A DNA stretch of 64,000 bases from Xylaria sp. FL1777 (lineage: Eukaryota; Ascomycota; Sordariomycetes; Xylariales; Xylariaceae). The stretch spans positions 434,001 to 498,000 of the forward strand of contig MU400526.1 of assembly GCA_022578965.1 (NCBI GenBank), in the 5' to 3' direction. This document shows positions 12,334 to 22,835 of the stretch, piece by piece (the first letter of the stretch is position 1; the number at the start of each line of letters is the position of its first letter). The notes below the pieces were generated by a model, which was not told the origin of the DNA, did not search any database, and saw only the letters and a list, made by a program, of their open reading frames with translations. The position numbers and the translations under genes were made by a program.

Positions 12334-13632
12334 TTAGCCATATGTGCAACTGGTCACCGCGTAGAGCATAGTTCCGAATTCATCTACACCCTCCAGCCAG
12401 TGATCCACTCTATTTCGCCTTCTTACCACGTCGTTCTCATTGAAGTGTTCAGGCGCAGGCCACAGCTCATCAAGGCGAAGGCCACCCTCGCTCCAATCTG
12501 CAAGGAATGAATTATAAGAAGCCTCCCAGTCAAGCCTCGTCTGTGCGCGCCAGAGCGCCTGGCTTGCGGGCGCAGGCAGCCCCGTAAGCTCTGTTCCGAT
12601 GAAAGTTGGAAGGCCGTCGTGCGCAGAGAGCACACCGTCAAACAGATACATGGTATACAACGTGCGCCTGCTTGCCTCTGCCACAATCCACGACTCCCAC
12701 TTCGGCCGAAGCCACTGTTGCTCAGCTTCGCATACCAGACCTCTCTTGGCGCATGCACAAGCTAGCTCTTGAAGGTTCATGACGGCCTGGCGGAGAAACG
12801 GGTCGGCTATCTGCCCGAGGCGAAAGAAGAGGACCATGGTAAATATTAGATATGCCTGGAAGGCACAGAGTAAGGTGGTGGCATCAAAGGTCTCGTGCTG
12901 CTCAAAGAGGTCCCCCATCTCTCGTTGGAGGACGACGGCCGCGGTTTCTTCGCTACCGGGCAACTGGTGCTCACAGATGCGAACCAAGCTTAGACATGTA
13001 GAAAGCGGCGGTCTAACTAGATGCGTGGCAACCTGAGCAGGGTGGATGAATGGCGGATATCCACGTCCGCGGATGGTTATTGTGACATAAGATTTGACGA
13101 TGCGATGTAAGAATAATTGGATGTTAGTAGGGTACTTTTTGACCTTCTGGTCCGGCAGTGGGATGTATGCTCCCAACCAACGATTGGCGATTCTCTCGGC
13201 ATTGATTGGACACGTCAGTCTAAGATCGACAAAATCCTTAATCTCGGGTTCATCGGCGCTTTGAGCGGCGGCAAGGCTCACATCATTTTGATGCCGAGGC
13301 GCCGGAGTCGGCTCTGGCGGAGAGGCTCTATCTCTCTCCCCATTTGAGCATGGGAACCGGATCACGGATTGCATGGAACCATTGTCACCGAAAAGCCCGT
13401 GATGAGGTACCGCATTGTCAATCGCAGGGTCAGCCGCTGCCGTCTGGTCGGTGCGTCTCGCGCGTTCATCGCCAACAGAAGGCCGGGTCGCGGCTTCATG
13501 AGGATACGCGCAGTGTAAGCCTCGCTGGACACATCTCGAGCAACCGCCCTCGGAGCGATTACATTTCACCTTGGAGGCCGAGCATTGCTGGCAAGCCTTC
13601 TGTCTCGAGATGGAATATCGCGCTGGTTTCAT
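12334..13632 (-). CDS. Zn2Cys6 transcription factor
   Basis: Single-exon gene for 432 residues. The N-terminus has a complete binuclear zinc cluster with cysteines at 14, 17, 24, 31, 34 and 41 (KACQQCSASKVKCNRSEGG, then CSRCVQRGLHC). A Pro/Ser-rich linker and a helical regulatory region follow, including WESWIVAEASRRTLYTMYLF, a pattern common in the middle homology region of fungal C6 regulators. It is transcribed away from an MFS exporter whose start is 467 bp off. In fungi such neighbours are often regulator and target, so control of the exporter is a reasonable inference. The protein is on the short side for the family; a missed C-terminal exon is possible, but the frame ends cleanly. Confidence 0.88.
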   Translation of the reverse strand: MKPARYSISRQKACQQCSASKVKCNRSEGGCSRCVQRGLHCAYPHEAATRPSVGDERARRTDQTAAADPAIDNAVPHHGLFGDNGSMQSVIRFPCSNGERDRASPPEPTPAPRHQNDVSLAAAQSADEPEIKDFVDLRLTCPINAERIANRWLGAYIPLPDQKVKKYPTNIQLFLHRIVKSYVTITIRGRGYPPFIHPAQVATHLVRPPLSTCLSLVRICEHQLPGSEETAAVVLQREMGDLFEQHETFDATTLLCAFQAYLIFTMVLFFRLGQIADPFLRQAVMNLQELACACAKRGLVCEAEQQWLRPKWESWIVAEASRRTLYTMYLFDGVLSAHDGLPTFIGTELTGLPAPASQALWRAQTRLDWEASYNSFLADWSEGGLRLDELWPAPEHFNENDVVRRRNRVDHWLEGVDEFGTMLYAVTSCTYG

Positions 13633-14099
13633 GACATTGAGGACGCGTCTGCGTATCCCATAATTCTTTCAGTGGCTGTATAAGCCTGTAAGCAGTTGGC
13701 GGATAGGTTATAGGTAACGCATGGGTTTTAATAGGTATCTTGTCACGTCTGCGTCGTTCGCACGTTCTAAAAATAATATAAATAACAGTTTCGCTTAAAG
13801 ACTAGTTTGATTTAAACACATGCTATTGGGCAGCCTGCAGCCGACGCTGAACCCGACAAGCACTGGAGTCGGCTGTGGGCCACCACCTTATTGGCAATAC
13901 AGTTGATAGCAGCAGCAGTAGCAAGCACCTCGCATCCGAACTTCATTAAACCTAAACAAAATCAACAACACCCTTATGCAGGCTATCGGGATCATGGTAG
14001 GTATCCTGTGTAAGTATTCAACCTGCACAATGAATCCACACCCTCTCTTGATCGAAGGCAATTCTGCTTTTCGAACGAAGCCCAAAATTCCACGTCACA
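13633..14099. promoter_or_regulatory. Shared divergent promoter, Zn2Cys6 regulator and MFS exporter
   Basis: The 467 bp between the two start codons must hold both promoters. Zn2Cys6 factors usually bind CGG/CCG half sites; isolated CGG/CCG triplets occur, but I could not assign a specific operator. Confidence 0.5.
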
Positions 14100-15650
14100 A
14101 TGCTCACAGAAAACGCGGCCCGTCCTGATACCACTTCTCTCGTGGTCGCCGAGCCATACAGCATTTTTGACAAGCGTCAGAAAGCTCTGATCGTATTTCT
14201 CGCCGCCACCGCGGCTACATGTAAGCGATTCCAACTTCCGGTTTCAAATACAACTAATTCGTAGCTAGTCTCTGGCTTCGCATCCAACATTTATTTCCCT
14301 TCGCTTTCGATGATTTCCGAAGACCTCGGTGTTTCCATCGAGCTTGTCGATCTTACCCTCATGTCTTATTTAGTATTGCAAGCCATCGCGCCTAGCATTT
14401 GGGGTCCGCTGTCGGATGCTAAGGGGCGTCGGTTAACGTATTTCTGTACTTTTCTAGTGTTTTTAGGTGCTTGTATAGGATTAGCTAAGACCCCGAACTA
14501 TGCTACTCTCATCGTCCTACGCAGCCTGCAGAGCTCTGGAAGTGCCAGCACCATTGCCGTCGGGGCAGCAGTCATTGGAGACATTACCACCCGTGAAGAG
14601 CGCGGCGGGTATATGGGCATCTTCCAAGGTGGCCTACTTGCACCGGTGGCAGTAGGACCAGTCATTGGGGGCGCTTTAGCCGCTTCTTTAGGATGGCGAG
14701 CAATCTTCTGGTTTCTGGCAATCTACAGCGGTGCATTTCTAGTAGTGCTGATCGTCTCGTTGCCGGAGACCCTCCGATCGGCCGTAGGAAATGGAAGCGC
14801 AAATCCACCGAGCCCGATCACCAGATATCCCTTGACCTTGTACCAGAGAACAACCAAGATAGAGTTCGTTCCGCAAATCCAGCCTGAACAGGTCCCCAAG
14901 AAGGCTAGTATCGATGTCGTCAAACCGATCCGCATACTCTTCAGCAAGCAGGCAGCGCCAGTGATCATCTTCATCGCTATATACTTCACAGTTTGGCAAA
15001 TGAGTATCACAGCGGCGTCTGTGCTTTTTGCTGACCTTTACGGCCTTAGTGAGACGCAGATTGGTTTAACGTTCATGGCAAACGGCGCAGGGTCAATTAT
15101 TGGCACCCTTGTCACCGGCAAGGTACTAGATATAGACTACCAACGTATTCAAATCAAGCATGAAGCCGCGTTATCCCACAGCGGCATAGAAAGGGGGAAT
15201 CAACAATCGCAACACGAGGATGCCAACTTTCCTCTCGAAACAGCACGGTTTCGCCTGCTCCCCATCCTCGCTCTGCTCCAGTGCGCATCCATTCTCTCCT
15301 TCGGCTGGACAATCCAGTATCGCGTCCACATCGCCGTACCCATCGTAACCACGTTCGTCACAGGCTGGATGGTGATTTCGATAATGTCAGTCGTCACGAC
15401 GTACCTAATAGACGTGTTTCCGGAGCACAAGGCTGCGTCGGGCGCGAGTATGAACCTTGCGAGATGTCTTCTCGCGGCTGGGGGCATTAGCATTGTCACG
15501 CCTATCATCAGTACAGTGGGCGTAGGCTGGACATTTACCATTACGGTCGCCGTACAGCTTGTCGCCTTACTGGGTCTGGCAACACAATGGCGGTTTGGCA
15601 GTAAGTGGAGAGTAGAGGCTACGAAGATCAAAAGCCGAGTGGCCCAATGA
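14100..15650 (+). CDS. MFS drug:H+ antiporter, DHA1 family
   Basis: Plasma-membrane proton antiporter of the 12-helix DHA1 (Qdr/Tpo-like) group, exporting drugs or small metabolites. Two exons, 14100-14220 and 14269-15650, joined over a 48-bp intron, give 500 residues. The join restores AATFSGFASNIYFPSLS, the usual first-helix signature. Other family marks are GPLSDAKGRR between helices 2 and 3, GAAVIGDITTREERGGYMG, the motif-C-like GPVIGGALAASLGWRAIFW, and LPETLRSAVGNGS before the central loop. The loop (about residues 215-265) is hydrophilic; a second, Gln/His-rich loop lies near residues 345-375. The divergent Zn2Cys6 regulator suggests inducible expression. The substrate cannot be told from sequence. 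Confidence 0.9.
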
Positions 15651-16467
15651 AAGGAATAGGTGGGTAATTAAGTATCTAGACTAATTTTTAGACTGGAGAA
15701 GAAAGAGAACATAGTAATATAAATATAGTAGACCTTTTATGTCGTCATTATCCCTAGTATGTAAGTAACAACGCGAGTTGACCGTTACTTGGTTTACTAT
15801 CCAAGAACGCCATGACCTCACTTAATTTTGAAGCCCGTCCTTTTCATCCATCTACAGGTGTTGTCTCTATGGTCAGGAGGGGAGAGAAGGTTGCGCCTCG
15901 CAAGGAGAGTCGAGAACTATGAAGCTTACTATACGGAGTTTATAAAGGTGTGAAAGTGGGTGAGTCCAAGATAGAGGAGAAAGGAAACAGGGACTAGAGC
16001 ACTACTAGATACAATATAGCATCAATAAAGCACTTCTGATTGATAGCAATGGTATCCCTGTATAACTATACCCTCAGGCGTAACGCGATATGAGGATCAA
16101 AATATTGTGAATGGATTTAACACCAGCTAAGTCATTACCAACGATGTCTATGTGGATTCTATCTGGAGAGTTGCAAACATTTTCAGGTCCTTGGCCCTGT
16201 GCCAACCGACTGCCGAAAGACTTCAGGATATGCACCAAGTAGCACCCTACAACTCCTGCAGGCGTTCATTAATCTAATGTACATGTGAATGCGAACCACA
16301 TTCTCACTTGCCAGCATCAGATACGACCATCTGGTGTCAATATCTGAGGCCCCACATCTCCGTCCCTTTCATAATGCCACTTCCTAAGACACCGCCATTA
16401 TTGTCTATGCCTTTCTGGCGAAGTTTCTTCTGGCGTATTCTTAAGGAATTTAGACAACCACTCAAGG
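15651..16467. other. Intergenic between convergent genes
   Basis: About 820 bp between the 3' ends of the MFS gene and the G-patch gene. It should contain both polyadenylation regions. No gene is supported. Confidence 0.5.
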
Positions 16468-17915
16468 TTACCAGCCCTGAAAGTTGTTTCTGCAAGCCAC
16501 AAAGATACTGGGATCTCCAGAGGGAGCTTTTTGTTGCTTTCTACAATATATGCCCCACAATCCTCCCGGTACGGTCTCCTGAGCTTGAGATGCACTTGTG
16601 TAATTCGAAGTGTCTTTCCATTTGTCCTTAATGACGCATTCACCTTGGACAATAGTCTTGATATTACCATTGGTTTTGGTAGTTTTCCCGTGACCGACTC
16701 CGGTCCCTTGTGGTGCCTTGATAGCGGTGTTGTACGTATAGCTTGATTTGGCTGTCTCGTCGCCAGCGCGAGGATCCTCCACGTACCGATGCCACTTTTT
16801 TGTTGATATACCAACGGGCCCATCCATTTGTCTCTCAGCCTCTGCCGTACAATCTTCATCCACAGGCAATTTGGTGCTAGCATTGGGTGCATATCCAAGT
16901 CCAGTCGGAGATTCATGGTCTCTGAGACCCAGAGTCAAAACATGTGCATCAAGAGGTCGCGGGATTCCAGACCCATAAGGACCGAGACCACTCTCAGCAG
17001 CCCACTACAACACTCGAGGTAAGTAATTGCTCCTTTTTGTGTGATCTGAGGGTTTCAAGGCCGTTGGAAGGGTCGAAGCACGAAATTCATCAAAAGATGA
17101 AGAATATGACTCTGAGAATTACTCACTCCTTGCTTGGTCATGAGGCGGTATCCAAATGGATATTGTGATTTTAAATCTTCTTCTTTGACCTTCGAACCGA
17201 TACCTTTGTGAAAGTTTGAGACTGCTACGGTGCATTTCCCAGTCCCACGCACAAAACTATCGGGAGTAGGAGAGCGGGAAATGCTGAGACGATGAAGAGC
17301 TTCGGAAACATTGTTGGCGTCGCCTGTCAAGACATCTTTAGAAACAATGGCCATTGCGCCTCCAGCTTGGGTATGTGGCAGTGTAGCAACACTGGATGAA
17401 ACGGGTTGCTCTGAAAACACATCCTCCTCCTCAGTATACAACGGTGCAGTGGAGTTCTCTGATGAAGCATTACTGCCACTCCATTCTTGTCTCATCTGCT
17501 CAACAACTGTCCAAGAAAAAAGAATCAGCAAATGGCGGTCTATATAGCCTCTTGGATATACAGAAGTAAAGAGCTCTGGGGCCACCAAAAGCGGGTAGGA
17601 GAAACGCAATGCGTACTTCGGCATAAAATGGACATTTGCTCCTCATCCAAAGTTGTCTGCTTAGAAATATAGAGAGTGACCTTGAAATAAATTAGTATTA
17701 CATGCAGGTAGACAGGAGGCATACCAGACTAGGATATCGCTTACAATACAGAACAGATGATAAGCCAAATGCTTGTGGTTGGCGTCAGCAGTGATGTTAC
17801 GGAGGAACTGGCCAAATGAATCCTTCATAGTTTTGCCACAGTCGACAGAGCCCAGGAGTTTGTCGATAACTTCATTGCGGAATTCAAGGTCCGCTTTACG
17901 TAGATCGGACTTCAT
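16468..17915 (-). CDS. G-patch domain protein of unknown function
   Basis: Four exons by hand: 17915-17725, 17680-17562, 17506-17127 and 17004-16468, introns 44, 55 and 122 bp, giving 408 residues. Exons 3 and 4 join exactly inside a G-patch: FGYRLMTKQG from one, WAAESGLGPYGSGIPRPL from the other. This yields the hallmark GW...GLG...G spacing at about residues 220-250. G-patches bind and activate DEAH-box RNA helicases, so a role in RNA processing is likely. The N-terminal part (for example ANHKHLAYHLFCIVSDIL) does not match a family I recognise. The Ser/Thr-rich centre is low complexity, and the C-terminus is rich in Lys, Thr and Gly. The first two splice choices are less certain than the third. 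Confidence 0.65.
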
Positions 17916-18921
17916 CGCCGTTGCTATTATTGGTTAACCAGAAGGCAGAGTGCGCTCCGCGTAACGGGGCAAGGTACGAGGTCGGCGATGTTAACAAAAG
18001 TAAGGCGTAGGTGAGGGCAATCGGAATAGTACCTAGGAAGGCTAGTGGGAGAAAGTCCGCGGGGCAGAAACAAACAGAGTGGTATAAATCGTAGAAGGCG
18101 CCTTTGTGGGATAGCACTACATGTAACCCTACAAGTACCGGCCACGGAAGTACATAGTATTGTGGTGAATTAGATTCTTACCGAGACTTAAGTATCTAGG
18201 TACCTACTTACACACATGCATGAACACACTTGTAGCACACTACTTGTAGGTACATACCCAGGTGCTCTATGTCATGTTCTACGGTGCTATATATGTGTAA
18301 CACAGCAAGGTATTACATCTAAGGTATCATGTGTAGAAGAGAACGCAAATTTTTTCTGGCGCCTTCCACTTATATAATATCTTCACGAATATTGTGTTGC
18401 AGTTGAAACTATGTACTTTAAGTAGGTACAGGTAGTACCTGAGACAAACACCTATTACCTGCCATGCAAGAAGTAATCCATACAGACCCCTTCTTTAAGC
18501 TAGCAGCAGGTAATAGAATGCTCTTTTAAACTGCCATACCTTTCATAGAAATAACATGTATCTTGTGGCAAGAAAAGTACCACCCCATCAATTCCCAGAC
18601 CGATTCTTCTCTACATATCTACTCTACTTTTCTCACAAATATGCCTACCTAGGTAGCCCTTTGCTTGCACCATTGCTGAGAACCATTGACAAGATAGAAG
18701 GCTTACACAAGAACAGATCCCCTATGGCTAGCGCCAACAGACTTGTACCTATCCTAAGAATATATAGACAAGCACAACAAAGTTGATTACGCTAGGACCT
18801 TTCACGACAGCTATAGTGCCTGCCTAAATATGTCTTCGCAACATTTCCGATTATCTTACGTATCAACTCAACAATACCAGAGCCATAGGAGGCAATTATT
18901 TATGAGTGTTCACCAGTAACA
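17916..18921. other. Intergenic, AT-rich, with TACCTAGGTA-type motifs
   Basis: About 1 kb upstream of the G-patch gene, ending at the tRNA. It contains CTAGGTACCTAC near 18196 and CTACCTAGGTAG near 18645. No gene is supported. Confidence 0.5.
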
Positions 18922-19010
18922 GTTTCTGTGGCCTAGTGGTTATGGCATCTGTCTTACAAAGTCTTGTCTTTGAACACAGAAGATCCCCGGTTCGATCCCG
19001 GGCAGGAACA
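18922..19010 (+). tRNA. tRNA-Val (anticodon UAC) with intron
   Basis: A full cloverleaf can be drawn. Acceptor GTTTCTG pairs with CAGGAAC (one G-U). The D stem is GCC/GGC around TAGTGGTTAT, the anticodon stem is TCTGT/ACAGA, and the T arm is CCCGG-TTCGATC-CCGGG. The anticodon loop reads CTTACA, then 16 extra bases, then C, which fits a canonical intron one base 3' of anticodon TAC. A TTTTT run directly after the gene is a Pol III terminator. The intron boundary is inferred from loop size. Confidence 0.9.
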
Positions 19011-19648
19011 TTTTTGGGCAACAGGGGCTTCAGTACTATAATTAAAGCCTAGAGTTTGGCTGGCATATGTAATCTCTAGCATCCTAGATAAAGTATTCCA
19101 GGGCCACTCTAGACTTTTTCGCAGGGCTATTTCCCTAGCTTTTTCCCTACCAAGTCGTTGTATCATCCTTTTTGATACTTAAGTACCTACATAGCTTGAA
19201 AGCGGTCATAGGCAGCATTTATTGGTCAGCAATATTAGTACTAGCGTGCCGCATGACTCATCCCCGGGGCACCACCTGCGGCCCCGCCCGAGCCCCGGAG
19301 GTGATTCCTCGAGACTACACGGAGGAAGTATTGGCGGGAAATGCCTTGCTTGATCCAGCCAAGAGTTATACTAGTTGGGCCTAGCTCTAGTGGCTGTCCT
19401 GATTTGAGCGCAGTCGTGCAGATGTGCTGAGAAGCACCGAAGTCCTTCCTGATGATGGATGTTTAATATATACGAGAGGATGTGATCCCGGTGTCTTCTA
19501 TATATATTTCACGATCTCCTCGTCTCCCTCAGCAGCATCAAGTCGTTTTTTACATGTCTTGTTGAGACTCTATTCTTAAAACTACTATTCGGTCAGATAC
19601 TTCTTTAGAATACACCCTTTCAATTCTTCTACTATAGCACTTTTGGTC
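19011..19648. other. Intergenic: serine hydrolase promoter
   Basis: About 640 bp between the tRNA terminator and the hydrolase start. A TATATA run near 19500 may belong to its promoter. No gene is supported. Confidence 0.45.
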
Positions 19649-20809
19649 ATGGCTGAAGTACACGGGAAGTGCACTCCGCAGTTCGACAAAGTCCCTTCTC
19701 TCCTGCAACAGTTCATTGAATCAGGAGAAGAGATCGGCGCCTCTATAGCCGTGAACGTGGATGGCGAGGATGTCGTGAACATCTGGGGCGGCTACGCGGA
19801 TCCAGAAACCAAGCAGCCTTGGGCAGAAGACACCATTATCGGCGTAGCCTCGAGTTCAAAGACAGTCAGTAGTCTCGCGGTTCTCATGCTCGTCGATAGC
19901 GGTGCCATCTCGGTCTACGACAAGGTGTCCAAATATTGGCCCGAATTCGCCGCCAACGGGAAAGAGAACGTCGAGATCCGTCATCTGCTGTCACACACTT
20001 CCGGTGTCGCTGGCTGGGATGATAAGGTCACCATGGACGAGATCTGCGATCCTATCACCTCTGCGGCAAAACTAGCCTCTCAAGCGCCGTGGTGGGAGCC
20101 CGGCACAGCCTCGGCCTACCATGCCTGGAACTTCGGTCATCTCCTGAGCGAAATCGTACGTCGTGTGACGGGGATGGGTTTGAAGCAGTTTATCGCCGAG
20201 AAGATCTCCGCGCCCTTGGGTGCCGATTTCCAACTCGGCATCTTGGAAAAGGACGCCCCTCGTGCTGCCCATCTCACAATTCCGACTTCGTCGGGACCTG
20301 CCCCAGACTTTAAGCCCGGCCCCCTTTTTATGAAGGCCATCGCGAACCCCATGATGCCACCCGAGGTGGGCAAGCGGCCTGCGTGGAGACAGGGCGAGAT
20401 AGGTGCTTCGAACGGGTATAGCAACGCTCACGCGATGAATAAAATACTTTCCACCGTCACGCTCGCGGGTCATGAGGGCATCCCCGAACACAAAAGATTG
20501 CTGTCTAAATCGACCGTCGACTTGATCTTCGAGGAACAATCCCGGGGAATGGATCTCGCTATTGGAGTGCCTATCCGTTTCGGTATCGGATATGCCATTA
20601 AAGGCGACGGAGACTGGGTTGACGATTGGATGCCCGCTGGCGACATCGCCTATTGGGGTGGCTCGGGTGGCTCTCTCGGTATAATGGATGTTGGTCGCAA
20701 AGTCACAATTACCTATGCTATGAACAAGAGGTCACCTAGCCTTATTGGGAACGCGGCTGCTAAGGCGTACATAGGTGCGATCTACGAGGCACTGGGAGTT
20801 AAGAGTTAG
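19649..20809 (+). CDS. Beta-lactamase class C / EstB-like serine hydrolase
   Basis: Intronless gene for 386 residues, starting at the ATG of MAEVHGK; the frame extends two codons further up only with a TTG. It carries the serine beta-lactamase fold motifs. These are S-x-x-K as ASSSKTV (Ser68, Lys71), the conserved RHLLSHTSGV block, a Tyr-containing SAYHAWNFGHLLSEIVRR block, and a C-terminal WGGSGGS in place of the KTG box. This pattern is typical of fungal EstB/LovD-type esterases and transferases rather than true beta-lactamases. There is no signal peptide, so the enzyme is probably cytosolic. The natural substrate, an ester or amide of a small metabolite, is unknown. No biosynthetic genes lie next to it. 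Confidence 0.88.
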   Translation: MAEVHGKCTPQFDKVPSLLQQFIESGEEIGASIAVNVDGEDVVNIWGGYADPETKQPWAEDTIIGVASSSKTVSSLAVLMLVDSGAISVYDKVSKYWPEFAANGKENVEIRHLLSHTSGVAGWDDKVTMDEICDPITSAAKLASQAPWWEPGTASAYHAWNFGHLLSEIVRRVTGMGLKQFIAEKISAPLGADFQLGILEKDAPRAAHLTIPTSSGPAPDFKPGPLFMKAIANPMMPPEVGKRPAWRQGEIGASNGYSNAHAMNKILSTVTLAGHEGIPEHKRLLSKSTVDLIFEEQSRGMDLAIGVPIRFGIGYAIKGDGDWVDDWMPAGDIAYWGGSGGSLGIMDVGRKVTITYAMNKRSPSLIGNAAAKAYIGAIYEALGVKS

Positions 20810-21293
20810 CGATTGTGGATGGAGGATCCCAGCGAGATCAAGGATGAAGACTGAACCATATGTATGACCTATTTAATATCAAATATTTAAATTATAAAGT
20901 AAGCGATATTCACTCGTAGGGATATATGGAAATCTCAGGTATAAGGGCGGCGTTATGTTGATAGGTGTTTGTTAACTTTGTCAAATACCCCTAACAAATG
21001 CCTAGACGTCGGACCCAGATATTAAGTATATAAGAGAGCCGCGGGCAAGAAGGATAATAGCGATACGAAATACCTCTTCTACCGCCAAGAACGAATGATG
21101 TTCTCAGCTGTGAAATTACTCGGGTACCCGTCTCATCGCCCACCACTCTAAAATAGCCTCTCATCATTCCTGGCCACGATACTAATCAGGCCATTCCGTG
21201 TTCGCTATAAATCTCCCGCATAGCCTAAAGTTCGAGTTCCAACTCATTAGTTCATGTCACAAACTCCGTTCGTTCATGTTTCTAAAAACTCAC
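20810..21293. other. Intergenic between convergent genes
   Basis: About 480 bp, AT-rich next to the hydrolase. No gene is supported. Confidence 0.45.
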
Positions 21294-22241
21294 TCACGAT
21301 AGTCTCTTCCCACAGGAAGCCCCCTCGTTCTTACTATGGACCATCAAGCCAAGCCAAACCATCTTCCCAGGCATACCCGGATACTCCATAGTCCAGTACT
21401 TACCCATTCGCTCCAAGGGCATAGTCCAGTCGTCGCACCGATAGTCGCCAATGGTCGCGCCATGCCCGCGGGTCACCCTTGGCGTACCAGCCCGGGGGAT
21501 CCATATTCCCAGGATTGGTCACGACCAACTTAGTCACGGTGCCTTTCATCGTGTCGAGCGTGTGACACGCACCCTCACAATCGTTTGTCTATGTTCCGAG
21601 ACAAGATCACGCACTGTCTCGGAACAAAGTACAACTTCTAGAGAGCACAGATAGGCAGATAGGCAGCCAGTCAGTCATGTGAACGAGAACACTCACTAGT
21701 GATAAGCTGCACGACCTAAGGAGGAAACCGCGCATTAGAAGAGCCAGGTTCGCAGAGGTCCCAGGCCCATAGCCGATTGGGGCCAGCCGCAGACGCACCC
21801 ACGACGGCGAGGTAGTAAACGGCGTAGGCCTCGGGGGTAACCCAGCAGTTCCGGGGCCCCGCGACATAGGGCAGGTAACGCAGTACATGTAGGTCGACGA
21901 CGACGGCGGTCTTACGCAGGCCACGCGCGGCGACAGACTGGCTCGTGATCTCGGGCTCGGTCGCGCGGTGCACGTTGGCCGGGTCGTAGAAAAAAGGCGG
22001 GGTAAAGACCAAACTAATGGCTTTTTTTATACGTATACTTACACTCAGTTGGATTGATTGATTGAATTAATAAATTGAACGAATCTATATTTAATTGAAT
22101 TAAATTTTTTTTTAATTTGGTTTTAGCTTTATTAGAGTGTTTGGCTTTTGGCTTTTTGGTTTGTCGGGAGTATGTGGTAATGGCCCACCGTCGGCGTGGG
22201 TCGGGCGGTAGATCCCGCGGATCTGGGGTTGCGTCGGCCAT
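21294..22241 (-). CDS. Unrecognised multi-exon gene
   Basis: I assembled this from splice signals; it matches no family I know. Exon 1 (22241-22189) encodes MADATPDPRDLPPDPRRR. A 175-bp intron ending CCATTAG leads in frame into exon 2 from 22013, which encodes LVFTPPFFYDPANVHRATEP onward to about EAYAVYYLAV. A later exon opens after GAACATAG near 21588 with TNDCEGACHTLDTMKG and runs through NMDPPGWYAKGDPRAWRDHW. A GTAAGT donor near 21414 and a CCATAG acceptor (about 72 bp) lead to the last exon, which ends GKNEGASCGKRLS. The exons are GC-rich with coding-like third positions, unlike their AT-rich surroundings. The join between about 21770 and 21590 is unresolved and may need one more exon. 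It could also be a gene beginning to decay. Confidence 0.42.
21593..21625. repeat. Perfect 11-bp inverted repeat
   Basis: GTTCCGAGACA and TGTCTCGGAAC face each other around an 11-base spacer. The hairpin overlaps the acceptor region of the unrecognised gene. Confidence 0.8.
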
Positions 22242-22835
22242 TTTACCTTAGCAAGTGTAGTGTACCTACATAGTAGTTATGAACAATAGACAAACAGAGA
22301 GAGTCCAGCAAAATATACTTACTATCGACCGATGAGATTCTATGCCAAACCATAACTCGCAGTCCTGAGCCGATGTGTCTTGGGTAGTTAATTGCATTGA
22401 GGCGCACATAGAGATCTTGTTTACGTGACTCTAGCAGTAAAACTGTAGCTGCTACTTTACGCGTGGCACATCTTACTACCTATTAATTAACATGGATCAG
22501 AACCCATGTTTAGTTTCTAGCACAGGCTTTCGGCGACACAACGGATAGATCCAAAGCCTTCTGAAAAGGAGAGAGCGGCATTAATAAGAGGGAATTGGTC
22601 GAAGCAGGAGGGAGAACTGGTGGGACGGCGGTACCGCCCCGCCGGATCAACAGAGGGATCTAAAGTCTAAGTTGCTCTTGGTATGAAGGAGATCCCCCAG
22701 GGTGGAATTGGCCCGATCGGCTCTTTACCGTGACGACACACGTATCTATACAGGTTCACCCCATCTCTTGATCTGACATTACCTAGGTAATGTGTATCCT
22801 CAAGTGATCCTGACGACATTAAGAGACACTTCTTC
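22242..22835. other. Intergenic
   Basis: About 590 bp between the unrecognised gene's start and the 3' end of the membrane protein gene. It contains TTACCTAGGTAAT near 22780, a near-palindrome of the dispersed motif. No gene is supported. Confidence 0.45.
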
